A stretch of 64,000 nt of DNA, taken from contig NZ_SJZI01000047.1 in the NCBI RefSeq assembly GCF_004337505.1, forward strand, positions 29,670-93,669, written 5' to 3'. The number at the start of each line of letters is the position of its first letter. Position 1 is the stretch's first letter. This DNA comes from Flaviaestuariibacter flavus. Its GTDB lineage: Bacteria > Bacteroidota > Bacteroidia > Chitinophagales > Chitinophagaceae. This document shows positions 35,403 through 44,126 of this stretch, piece by piece. Below the pieces are notes generated by a model. It made no database searches. It was not told the origin of the DNA and saw only the letters and a list, made by a program, of their open reading frames with translations. A program made the translations under genes and the position numbers.

Positions 35403-36811
35403 ACTTCGCGGCGCGTGCCCCAGGCCGTCAGTATGGCTCCCACGCACAGTCCTCCGAGCAGCCACCATTCGCGGCCGGGGTCGCCGTCGGGCGGCAGGCG
35501 GTCTACCTGGGCATAGCTGCAGGAGCGGTCGATGCCGGTTTCGGGCAGGTCGGCTCGCGCCCAGGCCTTATAGCTTTCGCCCGAAAGTGCGTGCAGGTTG
35601 CGGAGCTCGCGCTGGCGCCGTTCGCGCAGCTTGTTCCGGTAGGCCTTCCACTCGGGGCAATCGCGTTCGCCGCTGGCCGGGTGCGTGATCACGTAGCGCG
35701 CCTGGTAGGCGGCGGTATTGGGTGTTTCCTGGAAAACAAGATCCTGCGGAAACGCACGCCGGTTGTAGCGGTAATGCAGGCGGGTGAAGAACACATTGTC
35801 GGCGGAGCCGTTTTCATTAAGCCACCACACGCCGGCCTGCACCAGGTCTTGCGCCGACGGCGCCTCCGCCACGCAGGGATCGCATTTTACATAGTTGTGC
35901 GGGCTCACATCCCAGGCATATTCCAGCAGGCTCACCGCCTGCCCCTCGCGTTGCCAGGTGTGGGTGAAGGTGTTGCCGTAAAAGCGACCGAAGTCTTTCT
36001 GCACAAAGAGCGGCAACTCCTGCCCGGTGGGCATGGCCACGGTGCGGTAGTTGGTGCACTCAACGCGCCCGCGGCGTGTAAAGGCATAAACGAGCAGGTC
36101 CTGGTCGCCGTCGCCATTGGCCATGCCGAGGCGGATGGGGAGCATGAACTTCGGGGAGCGGAAAGAGATCTGGATGGGACGCAGGAAGTTGCCGGCAAGC
36201 TTTTCTTTCTCGGCCTCGTTCACCTTCACCACGAAGAACTTGAGGTTACTCCTGATATAGGGTTCCAGCACTTCGTCGGCGCCGGCCGGGATGTGGTAGC
36301 CGTTTTGTGTAAGCCAGGTGCGCAGTCCCGACGACTGCTTCGCGCTCAGGATGAGGATGTCGTATTCGCCCACCAGGTATTTCGCTTCAATGCGCACGCC
36401 GAGGTCTTTGGCTGCGGTAGTGCTCATCGGCTGCGGCACTTCCCTCTTCTCCAGTGCAACGTCGTACATCACCCGGGCGCAGGGGTTGCCGTCGTAGTAT
36501 TCCACCAGCCGCGGCTTGCTGTAATCGTTGAGCGTGCTGAAGACCGCGGGTTCGATCACGCGGATATCGTCTTTCCGTAGAACTACGGGCACCGGTACCA
36601 CCATGGCGAAGTCGCGGGTATTGCCCTTGAAGTCGTTGTACATCGTGATGACGTTGCGGTCGCCGTCGTGCACCAGGATGACCTGCGAGGTCTTGTTCTT
36701 CAGGGTGCCATCGGCCTTGCTTACATAAAAGCCGCAGAAGGCGAGTGCGGGCTCGGCGCCCAGCACGAGCAGCAAAAAGGCGGCAATGGGTTTTCTAAGG
36801 TTGTGCAGCAT
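35399..36811 (-). CDS. DUF2330 domain protein
   Basis: Secreted/membrane protein of 470 aa. Signal peptide at residues 1-24 (ends PALA), then the DUF2330 domain (FCGFYVSKADGTLKNKTSQV, VMVVPVP-like FAMVVPVPVVLRK, LRTWLTQNGYHIP). A C-terminal transmembrane helix (about 447-465) is followed by a basic end. Cys residues are clustered (CDPC near 308; CPEW near 390). Its start overlaps the end of the RnfD-like gene by 17 nt, so the two form an operon. Role unknown; the pairing suggests a membrane redox or vitamin-K-like function, which is inference. Confidence 0.85.
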   Translation of the reverse strand: MLHNLRKPIAAFLLLVLGAEPALAFCGFYVSKADGTLKNKTSQVILVHDGDRNVITMYNDFKGNTRDFAMVVPVPVVLRKDDIRVIEPAVFSTLNDYSKPRLVEYYDGNPCARVMYDVALEKREVPQPMSTTAAKDLGVRIEAKYLVGEYDILILSAKQSSGLRTWLTQNGYHIPAGADEVLEPYIRSNLKFFVVKVNEAEKEKLAGNFLRPIQISFRSPKFMLPIRLGMANGDGDQDLLVYAFTRRGRVECTNYRTVAMPTGQELPLFVQKDFGRFYGNTFTHTWQREGQAVSLLEYAWDVSPHNYVKCDPCVAEAPSAQDLVQAGVWWLNENGSADNVFFTRLHYRYNRRAFPQDLVFQETPNTAAYQARYVITHPASGERDCPEWKAYRNKLRERRQRELRNLHALSGESYKAWARADLPETGIDRSCSYAQVDRLPPDGDPGREWWLLGGLCVGAILTAWGTRREV

Positions 36812-37667
36812 GTTTGTCCGGTTTAATAAATGAGGGAAATGTGATGAGCGAATCTTTCCATGTAAAACGGTCTTTGGGCAGGAGGCGGTTGAGCAAGGGC
36901 ACCAGCGGTGCCGCCAGCACCAGCACGGTCAGCGGGGTGTTGTACCACCACTTGAAGGCGGCGAGGTAGAAGGCGAGCGCGCCGATGCCAAAGCCCCAGG
37001 CGATGCGGGCCAGCGGGTGTGCCGGCGCCGTGCGTGGGTCGGAGATCATAAAGAAGGTGAAGAGGAGCAGCGAGCCCGTACACAGTGTATGTACAAAGTG
37101 ATCGGGCGGCCAACCCAGCACCCAGAGCTGCCGCCAGGCCATAAGCCCCGCGTAGCCAGCAAGAAAGGCAAGGCTCACGTCGAGGTGTTGCACGCGGGTT
37201 ACCACGATGGTGCCGAGCGTCAGGATAAGCAGGAAGAGCAGGGCGCCGCTGCCCCATTGCCCCGGCGACAGCCAGGCATTGCCGGTGAGCAGGAGCGTGG
37301 CCATAATGCCGAAGGCCGAGGGGTTGAACAGGTGGCGGCCGCCGTAGCGAAACAGGTACTTGGAAGCCACCGTCAGCGCCGCGGCAAGCAGGCTCGTGGT
37401 CCAGCCGTTGGTGCGCAGCAGCAGGCAAAGGCTTAAGGCGCTGATAAGCACGCTGAAGCCCCAATGCCGGAACTCGCGTACCGGCGGGATCCACCTGGCC
37501 TGGCGCATGCATTCAAAGGCGTATTGAAAGAGGAGGCAGCCGCCGACAGAAGCCAGGAGGTGGCCCCCGTCGATGTCCCACTTCAAAACAAGAAGGCCGA
37601 AACACAGGAAGAACAGTTGGAAGCCCGCCTGGAAGGCGCGCGGGTCGAGGAAAAGCCGTTTTCGCAT
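36795..37667 (-). CDS. RnfD/NqrB-like membrane protein
   Basis: Polytopic protein of 290 aa with about nine helices, related to the RnfD/NqrB subunits of ion-pumping oxidoreductases. FRYGGRHLFNPSAFGIMATLLL and FFMISDPRTAP match family motifs. I do not see the S-G-A-T flavinylation motif that carries covalent FMN in true RnfD/NqrB, and no other rnf/nqr gene is nearby. It is therefore probably a stand-alone derivative. ATG at 37667 chosen (frame opens at 37712). Overlaps the DUF2330 gene downstream. Confidence 0.82.
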   Translation of the reverse strand: MRKRLFLDPRAFQAGFQLFFLCFGLLVLKWDIDGGHLLASVGGCLLFQYAFECMRQARWIPPVREFRHWGFSVLISALSLCLLLRTNGWTTSLLAAALTVASKYLFRYGGRHLFNPSAFGIMATLLLTGNAWLSPGQWGSGALLFLLILTLGTIVVTRVQHLDVSLAFLAGYAGLMAWRQLWVLGWPPDHFVHTLCTGSLLLFTFFMISDPRTAPAHPLARIAWGFGIGALAFYLAAFKWWYNTPLTVLVLAAPLVPLLNRLLPKDRFTWKDSLITFPSFIKPDKHAAQP

Positions 37668-37822
37668 ATCCCGGTTTTCAACTGAGATGAAGCGGTGTAC
37701 CGGATTGCACAAGCCGTAAACGATTTTTCCGGGAACGTGTGGATGACCGTAAGGTCATAAGTTGAGGGTCGCCCTGCCTGTCGGGCGCATGGTTTTTGTT
37801 GCTGGTAGCGAAACGAAAAAGG

Positions 37823-39055
37823 ATGGAGCAGGAAACTTTTGGACTGGACATTGAGCGCATACGGGCGGGCATCCCGATGCTGAGCCATTATGTGAACGAC
37901 AAGCCGCTGATCTACCTCGACAGCGCCGCGTCCACCCACAAGCCGAAAGTGGTGATCGACCGGATACACAAATATTATAGTTCGGAATACGCCAAGCCCG
38001 AAGAGGTGCACCATTTCAGTGAGCACACGACGAAACTCAGAGATGAAGCGCGGAAAAAGATGGCAAAGATGATCGGCGCTGCCAGCGAGAAAGAGATCGT
38101 GTTTACAAAGGGCTGCACCGAAGGCATAAACATCATTGCCAACGGCCTTGCGCAGACGCTGCTGGAAGAGGGCGACGAAATGATTGTGTCGCAGCTGGAG
38201 CACCATGCCAACATTGTTCCCTGGCTGATGGCGGGCCAGATCACGGGCGCCTTGCTCAAGGTGGCACCCATAACGGCTTCCGGCGAGCTCGACCTGGACG
38301 CGCTCGAAAGCGGCATCGGACCGCGCACCCGCGTCATCAGCGTATCGCATTCGTCGCATGTGCTCGGTACCATCTTCCCGGTAAAGGAGATTGCCGCCCT
38401 CGCGAAGCGGCACGACTGCATCCTGGTGGTAGACGGTGCGCAGGCGGCACCGCATATGCCGATCGATATGCAGGAGCTCGGCTGCGACTTCTATGTTTTC
38501 TCCTGCCATAAAATGGGATCACCCACCGGCGTGGGCGTACTCTACGGGAAGGAAGAGCGGCTCAACGAGCTGGCACCTCTTGTCGGCGGCGGCGAGATGA
38601 CGAAAGATGTTCGTTTTGACGGCTGCACCTACGCAGATGCACCCAACAAATTCGAGGGCGGCACGCAGCCCTTTGCCGACATCATCGCCACCGGCACGCT
38701 GGTCGACTACCTGCAGGAGCTCGACATGCACAAATCATCGAAGTACGAACAGGCCTTGCTCCGTTATGCCACCGGAAAGCTCGGGGCTATCGACCGCCTG
38801 GTGATTCACGGCACGGCGCCCGAAAAGGAGCCGCTCCTGTCTTTTGAACTCGCCGGACTGGATGTAAAGAAACTCGAGCGCTACCTCGATAAAGAGTGGA
38901 ACATTGCCATACGCGCCGGCGAGCTGACGGCGCAGCCGCTGATGCGGCACCTGGGCGTGCCGGGGCTGGCGCGCGTATCCTTCGCCTTTTACAATACCTA
39001 TAAGGAGATCGATACGTTAGTCGAGGCGATACGGGCGTTTATCAGAAAAGAGGGA
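37823..39055 (+). CDS. SufS-like cysteine desulfurase homologue lacking the catalytic Cys
   Basis: Class V PLP-dependent enzyme of 410-411 aa, alignable with SufS along its length. PLP Lys230 is in FSCHKMGSPTG, Asp204/Gln207 in VVDGAQ, and the His-stacking region is QLEHHANIVPW. In SufS the C-terminal loop reads R-x-GHHCAQP; here it is RAGELTAQP, so the persulfide-forming Cys is Thr369 (codon 38927-38929) and both preceding His are replaced. The following ARVSFAFYNTYKEID is SufS-like. It may be a lyase or transaminase derivative rather than a desulfurase. No sufBCDE nearby. Start at ATG 37823. Confidence 0.85.
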
Positions 39056-39070
39056 TGAAGAAGATCTTGC

Positions 39071-39132
39071 CATCCCGGATCTCTGAATCTCGGATCTAAA
39101 ACCAAAATCAGACATCCCACATCAGACATCAG
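39071..39132. repeat. R1d, paired arms without terminator
   Basis: CATCCCGGATCTCTGAATCTCGGATCT (39071-39097) and AATCAGACATCCCACATCAGACATC (39106-39130). The stop codon of the 66-aa gene lies in the right arm. Confidence 0.7.
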
Positions 39133-39329
39133 CCATTCCCTTCACTGCCTTCGGCAGCTTCGGGCCGTGGCAGCGGGCTGTCGTCTTTCGAACGCGGGTG
39201 GCGTTCCTGCTGCGTCGTTTGCACGCGCTGCTCGTCTTCTTCGCTGGGGTTGTGCGTATTCACCGACGCGAAGCCCGGTGCGGGCGACTGCTCATTGTTG
39301 CGTGCGGCCTCGTATTGTTTTTCCGGCAT
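39129..39329 (-). CDS. small hydrophilic hypothetical protein (66 aa)
   Basis: Highly polar protein rich in Glu, Gln, Ser, Pro and Asn, probably disordered. Segment SEEDEQRVQTTQQERHPRSK is typical of small stress or low-complexity proteins in this phylum. No motif recognised. It ends GSEGNG with its TGA inside repeat R1d. It lies 39 nt downstream of the membrane-GNAT gene and may share its transcript. Confidence 0.45.
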   Translation of the reverse strand: MPEKQYEAARNNEQSPAPGFASVNTHNPSEEDEQRVQTTQQERHPRSKDDSPLPRPEAAEGSEGNG

Positions 39330-39368
39330 AGCTGCTTTTTGATTCTTACCGAAAAGCGCGTGCCATCT

Positions 39369-39983
39369 TTACCCGAGGTGTTTGACGTAGCGGCTCCCTT
39401 CTTTTACGAAGCCCATTTTCTGGAGAAACTGCGCGTGGTTGTCGTTGCTCACCTGCTCGTATACGATGCGGCGCACGTTCTGCCGCTCCAGGAAGCTGCG
39501 GCCCTTGTCGAAAAGGAAGCGGCCCACTTTATAGTCGCGGTACTTGGGCACGGTGTAGTTGAGGTGCACGGTGAGCGTACCACCGTCTTCTACCGAAGCG
39601 GCAAATACGTTGGCGATGGCCATATCGCGGAGCACGAAGTAGCGGAGGTTTTCGCCGCCGCCTTCGCGGTAGTTGGGAAAATAGTCTTCCACATCCTTTC
39701 CGTAGAAGGCGAGGAACTTGCGCACGAGCGGGTCGCCGGCACCGTAGGGGATGAGGTCGAAGTCTTCCTCGGCGCGGTAGCGGTACACCTTCACCAGGTG
39801 GTACACGTTGATGACCAGCAGGAGCGTGTTGGTCAGGATTACCGGGAAGGCCCCGATCATCGATCCGTATACGATAAAGGCAAGGCAGCCGAGGGTATTG
39901 AACCAGCGGAACTGCAGGTCGTTGCTGACGATGAGGGAGAGGGCGAGAAAGAGGGTAGCGAGGTAGCCGAGCAGGGCGATCAT
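39369..39983 (-). CDS. membrane protein with C-terminal GNAT-like domain
   Basis: 204-residue two-part protein. Residues 1-65 hold three short hydrophobic helices with a YgjV-like pattern (LGYLATLFLALSLIVSNDLQF, FNTLGCLAFIVYGSMIGAFP). Residues 95-200 form an acetyltransferase-like fold with VPKYRDYKVGRFLFDKG and the GNAT motif-B-like NDNHAQFLQKMGFVKEG. Acetyl-CoA binding is not certain because the R/QxxGxG loop is only partly kept (YKVGRF). A perfect -7 box precedes it. Confidence 0.75.
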   Translation of the reverse strand: MIALLGYLATLFLALSLIVSNDLQFRWFNTLGCLAFIVYGSMIGAFPVILTNTLLLVINVYHLVKVYRYRAEEDFDLIPYGAGDPLVRKFLAFYGKDVEDYFPNYREGGGENLRYFVLRDMAIANVFAASVEDGGTLTVHLNYTVPKYRDYKVGRFLFDKGRSFLERQNVRRIVYEQVSNDNHAQFLQKMGFVKEGSRYVKHLG

Positions 39984-40009
39984 GAGCGGTGTTGCGTTTT
40001 GGAGGGCCG

Positions 40010-40017
40010 CAAAGGTA
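40010..40017 (-). promoter_or_regulatory. -7 box for membrane-GNAT gene
   Basis: TACCTTTG on the minus strand, full consensus, 26 nt before the ATG at 39983 and directly after the NDH-2 stop. Confidence 0.55.
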
Positions 40018-40023
40018 ATGGCT

Positions 40024-41319
40024 TTATACGAGCTCTTTGGCCGCGCGTCGCCGCCGCGGCCGGTACGTTCCCTTGAACAGAAGTCGCAGGCTCTGGTCGT
40101 ACGTGAAATAGTGAAACACCCAGTTGACGAATACCTGCACCTTGTTTTTCACCCCGATGAGCTGCAGCAGGTGAAAACCCATCCAGGCCACCCAGGCCGC
40201 GAAGCCGCCGAAGTGCGCGTTGCGGAAGGGGAAATGATCCACAACGGCTTTGTTGCGGCCCACCGTGGCCATCGTGCCGGGTTCGGTATACTCGAAGTCT
40301 TTGGGCTTGCCGCCGATGCGCTGCCGCTCTATGAAGTTTTGCGCGAGGCTGTCGGCATGCCGGATGGCAACGGCGCACACCTGGGGCGCGCCGTTCGGGT
40401 AGTTGGGCGATTCCATATAGGCCAGGTCGCCGATGGCGAAGAGGTTGTCGAAGCCCGGCACGCGGTGCTGCCGGTCGGTGCGGATGCGCCGCGAGCGGGT
40501 GATGGCACATTGGGGAATGCCGGCGGGAATGTTGCCTTCGATCCCCGCAGCCCAGATCAGCAGGGCGGCAGGCAGGCGGCCGCCATCGTCGAGTGTGACC
40601 TCGTCGCCGTCATAATCGGTTACCCGCGTGTTGGTGCGCACGGTTACGCCCAGGGTCTCCAGGTATTGCCGGCTGCGGGTACTGCTGCGGGCGCTCATGG
40701 CGCCCAGCGTTTTGTCGGAGCCTTCCAGCAGGTAGATATTCATCTGCGAAAAATCGAGCTCGGGAAAATCCTTTGGGAGGATCCGTGCCTTCATCTCGGC
40801 CAGGGTGCCGCTCAGCTCTACGCCCGTAGGTCCTGCACCGGCGATGATGATGTTGAGCAGGCGCTGCCGCTCTCCGGCGTCGGGCGTCTGCGTGGCCAGC
40901 TCCAGGTTTTCGATGATGGCGTGCCGGATGTTGAGCGCTTCCACCGTGCTTTTCATCGGGTAGGCATAGCGCTCCAGGCTTCGGTTGCCGAAGAAATTGG
41001 TACGGCAGCCGGTGGCCAGTACCAGGTAGTCGTAGCGCAGCATGCCGGCATCCGTAATAATACGGTTCTCCTCCGCCAGCACCTCCTGCAGGGAGGCCAG
41101 CAGCACCTGCACGCGGCTGCTTTTGCGAAATACTTTCCGGAGCGGGAAGGAGATATTGCTCGGGTCGAGACCGGCTGTGGCTACCTGGTAGAAGAGGGGT
41201 TGAAACTGGTGGTGGTTGAGTTTGTCAACCAGTGTAATGCGGAAGTCGGGGTGCTGCTGCAGGCGGCGGGCAAGGCGAAGGCCGCCAAAGCCGGCACCGA
41301 TGATGATCACGTGCTTCAT
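40024..41319 (-). CDS. type II NADH dehydrogenase (NDH-2)
   Basis: Flavoprotein of 431 aa that oxidises NADH and reduces quinone without proton pumping. FAD-binding IIIGAGFGGLRLARRL at residues 4-19 and NADH-binding IIIAGAGPTGVELSG near 160-175. A second FAD element is RVPGFDNLFAIGDLAY. A C-terminal amphipathic/hydrophobic segment (WVAWMGFHLLQLIGVKNKV) fits membrane attachment. Aerobic respiratory role, consistent with ctaA, cytochrome c and mqo in this window. Confidence 0.93.
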   Translation of the reverse strand: MKHVIIIGAGFGGLRLARRLQQHPDFRITLVDKLNHHQFQPLFYQVATAGLDPSNISFPLRKVFRKSSRVQVLLASLQEVLAEENRIITDAGMLRYDYLVLATGCRTNFFGNRSLERYAYPMKSTVEALNIRHAIIENLELATQTPDAGERQRLLNIIIAGAGPTGVELSGTLAEMKARILPKDFPELDFSQMNIYLLEGSDKTLGAMSARSSTRSRQYLETLGVTVRTNTRVTDYDGDEVTLDDGGRLPAALLIWAAGIEGNIPAGIPQCAITRSRRIRTDRQHRVPGFDNLFAIGDLAYMESPNYPNGAPQVCAVAIRHADSLAQNFIERQRIGGKPKDFEYTEPGTMATVGRNKAVVDHFPFRNAHFGGFAAWVAWMGFHLLQLIGVKNKVQVFVNWVFHYFTYDQSLRLLFKGTYRPRRRRAAKELV

Positions 41320-41661
41320 GTTTGGCTTTTTGCGCGGGTGCGCGTGGAGAAATGCGATCGGATGCTAAGGTACCCCGGAAGCTCGGGGTACTGTCGGTGC
41401 CTTGTATGAACCCGACAAGCCGGCGGCTGAGGCGCCGCCTGCGGGGTTGAGTTGCCGGAGCACCGCCCGGTTTGTGGTATTTCCTTTGCCTGTTTGTGTA
41501 AGGAGCCTGTTAAAAGCAGGAACAACGCTTGTTAAAAGGTAACTCAGCCGGGAGGCGATACCATCGGAAATCCTAGTTTTAGGATCTGAATAATTTATAA
41601 TCTGTTAAAGGCCTCCCCGGGTCCGGGTTATAAAGATTGGAGATTCAAAGCTTGCCTTCCT

Positions 41662-42690
41662 ATGATCCTGAAAACAACCGTCCTGTTCCTGTTCGTGCTT
41701 GTCGCCATGAGCTCCGTAAAAGCACAAACTGTGATTGTATCCAACGAAAACGAAAAGACGCACGCCTGCGACAGCACCGAGATCGCCTTTGCCAGCGATA
41801 CGCAGGCGCCGATGTGGGTGGAAACCCTTTGGCTGAAGGCCAACAACAACCGCACAGCGACGCGCCTGCTGTTCAACGACCTCTGCCGCCGTAAGCCCGG
41901 CGCGCTCTTCCTGCTGGGCGATGTGGTGAACCTGGGCTATAGCAATGCCCAATGGCGCCCGATGGACCGCTACCTCACGTCGCTCCGCGGAGAAGGAGTG
42001 CAGGTACATGCCATTCTCGGCAACCACGAGGTGATGGGGCGCCCGGTCGCCGGCGAGCGCAAGTTCCAGGAACGCTTCCCCGAGCATGTTCGTACCGGTT
42101 ATGTACAGATCGTTGATTCGGTGGCGGTAGTGCTGCTGAATTCCAATTTCAAAAATCTTACGGAAGAGGAAGACCGCAGGCAGCTGGAGTGGTATGCCGA
42201 CACCCTGAAAAGTCTGAACGCCGACCCGGGTGTGCAATACATTGTCGTAGGCTGCCATCATTCGCCCTACACCAACAGCAAGATCGTGGGCGCGAGCCAC
42301 GCGGTGCAGCAGCGTTTTGTAAAAGACTTCCTGGAAACACCGAAGTGCCGGCTTTTCCTGTCGGGGCACTCGCATAACTACGAGCATTTTCATATCAGCG
42401 GTAAAGACTTCATGGTCATCGGCGGCGGCGGCGGCATTCACCAGCCCCTGCGCCCGAGCAGCGAAGAGATGAACGATACGGCACCGGATTACAAGCCGGC
42501 CTTTCACTACCTCACCATCAAGCGGCAGAAGGATCACCTCGTAGTGACCTCGCACGAGCTCACGGGCGACTTCACTGCTTTCAACGACGGACGCTCCGTA
42601 GCCATCCAGCACGACAGCGAGAAAGTGCTGGTGGTAAGCGCGCACCAGAAAAGTGCCGAGCCGATGACGGCTTCGGGGCCGATGAAGTAG
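41662..42690 (+). CDS. secreted metallophosphoesterase
   Basis: Calcineurin-like phosphoesterase of 342 aa with signal peptide MILKTTVLFLFVLVAMSSVKAQ. Metal-binding motifs: Asp46 in ASDTQAP, GD(V) at 86-87, GNHE at 120-123, a His in VVGCHHSPY, and GHSHNYE near 235. The first motif is DxQ rather than the usual DxH, so one metal ligand is changed. Substrate unknown; likely periplasmic. Confidence 0.87.
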   Translation: MILKTTVLFLFVLVAMSSVKAQTVIVSNENEKTHACDSTEIAFASDTQAPMWVETLWLKANNNRTATRLLFNDLCRRKPGALFLLGDVVNLGYSNAQWRPMDRYLTSLRGEGVQVHAILGNHEVMGRPVAGERKFQERFPEHVRTGYVQIVDSVAVVLLNSNFKNLTEEEDRRQLEWYADTLKSLNADPGVQYIVVGCHHSPYTNSKIVGASHAVQQRFVKDFLETPKCRLFLSGHSHNYEHFHISGKDFMVIGGGGGIHQPLRPSSEEMNDTAPDYKPAFHYLTIKRQKDHLVVTSHELTGDFTAFNDGRSVAIQHDSEKVLVVSAHQKSAEPMTASGPMK

Positions 42691-42784
42691 ACCTCACCCA
42701 GGCTCCTCTTCTTGAGGATCGGGGTTACCCCTGTTGTACTTTACTTGCACTTCGATACTTTACGCTGATTGTACTTCAAAAGAA

Positions 42785-42813
42785 AAGAGCGGATGCCATA
42801 AGCATCCGCTCTT
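42785..42813. terminator. bidirectional terminator
   Basis: Stem AAGAGCGGATGC/GCATCCGCTCTT with loop CATAA-like, A-rich before and T-rich after. Lies between the convergent phosphoesterase and RRM genes. Confidence 0.75.
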
Positions 42814-42867
42814 AATATTAGGATCAAACGAGAGACTGTTCGAAACAGTAAAAATATTCCCGGGAGT

Positions 42868-42902
42868 CACCTCTCTCCCCTTGGAGAGGGGCCGGGGTTG
42901 AG
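42868..42902. repeat. CTCTCCCCTTGGAGAGGGG palindrome
   Basis: CTCTCCCCTTGGAGAGGGGCCGGGG next to the RRM stop. A related form (CTGCCCTTTCCAAGGGGAGGGG) occurs at 7261-7290 after the GNAT gene. Confidence 0.5.
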
Positions 42903-42903
42903 G

Positions 42904-43386
42904 TCAGTAGCGACGTCCGCCGCCACCGTAGTTACCGCCGCCGCCGCTGTTGCCGCCGCCATAACCGCCACGGTCACCGCGATCGCGATTACCGCCGCCG
43001 CCGCCATAGCCGCCGCCGCCACCACGATTGCCGCCGTAGCCGCCACCGCCGCGGTTGCCACCGCCGCCGTAACCACCACCGCCGCCGCGGTTACCGCCAT
43101 AGCCGCCACCGCCGCCATAGCTGCCGCCGCCGCCACCACCGGGTCCGCGCTCTTCGGCTTGCTTCACTACCAATTGTTTTTTGCCAAATGCAATGTCTTT
43201 CAGGTGTTCGATGGCGTCGAGGCCGTCCTGGTCGTTCTGCATGTCCACAAATCCAAACCCACGGCTCTTGCCGGTTTCCTTATCGATGGCCACCTTTGCC
43301 GAGTTCAGGGGTCCGAACTTTTCGAAGATTTCCGTCAGCTCCGCATCATCCATATCATACGGCAAGCCGGCTACAAAGAGTTTCAT
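42904..43386 (-). CDS. RNA-binding protein, RRM plus glycine-rich tail
   Basis: Protein of 160 aa. One RRM at residues 1-78 with RNP2 LFVAGLPY (3-10) and RNP1 KSRGFGFVDM (about 40-49). The tail is almost entirely Gly/Tyr/Arg/Asn repeats (GGGGYGG type), like cold-inducible RRM proteins in cyanobacteria and Bacteroidota. Probably a single-stranded RNA chaperone that may form condensates. No downstream partner gene. Confidence 0.92.
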   Translation of the reverse strand: MKLFVAGLPYDMDDAELTEIFEKFGPLNSAKVAIDKETGKSRGFGFVDMQNDQDGLDAIEHLKDIAFGKKQLVVKQAEERGPGGGGGGSYGGGGGYGGNRGGGGGYGGGGNRGGGGYGGNRGGGGGYGGGGGNRDRGDRGGYGGGNSGGGGNYGGGGRRY

Positions 43387-43494
43387 ATGAAATATTGTAA
43401 AGTGATTGAAGCGTAAATCTAAGCAACTTTAATTACGCGGGCCCTTCTTTTTCCTGAATTGGCGGGCCTTTTAGCCGTTTTTTCTGAAAGACGA

Positions 43495-43522
43495 AAAACC
43501 TCCCGCCTTTGCGGGAGGTTTT
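43495..43522 (-). terminator. terminator of PepSY-like gene
   Basis: AAAACCTCCCGC/GCGGGAGGTTTT stem-loop 18 nt after the stop at 43540, T-rich on both strands. Confidence 0.8.
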
Positions 43523-43539
43523 ATAATAAAAACGACTAT

Positions 43540-43980
43540 CTACAGTTTGGAGCTCTGGTCGAAACGAACCCAGCGACGGGCGCCGGCCGACGACTCGAGT
43601 ACCACCTTGTGGTCGGCATCCTCGAGGGTGATGAACCAGGTGATCCCGCTTTCGGTTTCCAGCTCGGTGAGGTCGGATACCCAGCGCTGTTTCAGGTCGA
43701 GGGCGGCCCGCAGGCTGGCCGGCAGGCTTTCTACCGACTGCTTGCGGGTGAGGGCTACCAGGGAACCTTCGGCATCGTACCAGGCGTTGGATACCACCCC
43801 GTCGAGGGTAAAGCGCACCTGGTAAAAGGCGCCGGTTTCGGTCCACTGTGCACCGGTGGCTTTACCGAACTGGGCGGTGAAAGCGGCAAGGGCCTGCGGG
43901 TTTTCGATGGTTTCGGCAGCGCGGGCGCTGTTGCAGATCGAGGCGGCGAAGATGCTGAGGGCAAAAAGAATCGTTTTCAT
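43540..43980 (-). CDS. secreted PepSY-like protein
   Basis: 146-residue exported protein: signal peptide to about residue 21 (NSARAA), then a PepSY-like/BLIP-like alpha-beta repeat (FGKATGAQWTETGAFYQVRF, DGVVSNAWYDAEGSLVAL, then LPASLRAALDLK). Such proteins are abundant in the Bacteroidota periplasm and are thought to be small inhibitors or binding proteins. A TACTATG-N5-CAAAGTA dyad lies 62 bp upstream. Paralogous in fold to the lipoprotein at 62025. Confidence 0.78.
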   Translation of the reverse strand: MKTILFALSIFAASICNSARAAETIENPQALAAFTAQFGKATGAQWTETGAFYQVRFTLDGVVSNAWYDAEGSLVALTRKQSVESLPASLRAALDLKQRWVSDLTELETESGITWFITLEDADHKVVLESSAGARRWVRFDQSSKL

Positions 43981-44041
43981 GACTATTTATTTTGAGTGTC
44001 TTTGGATATGATTGACAACACAAAGATGGCATCCTGCAAGG

Positions 44042-44060
44042 TACTATGCAATACAAAGTA
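44042..44060. promoter_or_regulatory. operator-like dyad upstream of PepSY-like gene
   Basis: TACTATG, five bases, CAAAGTA: 7-bp inverted arms with one mismatch. The minus strand also gives a TACTTTG, so a repressor bound here could cover a promoter. Confidence 0.45.
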
Positions 44061-44126
44061 GTACAGAAAGCCGAATAGTATGGATGAACGGTTACTTTTG
44101 CCCTACCGGCTGGTAAAGCCCTCGAA

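Noticed and set aside
42867..43139. Ala/Val-rich frames over the RRM glycine-rich tail
   Set aside because: They are other-frame readings of the GGN repeats of the RRM protein.
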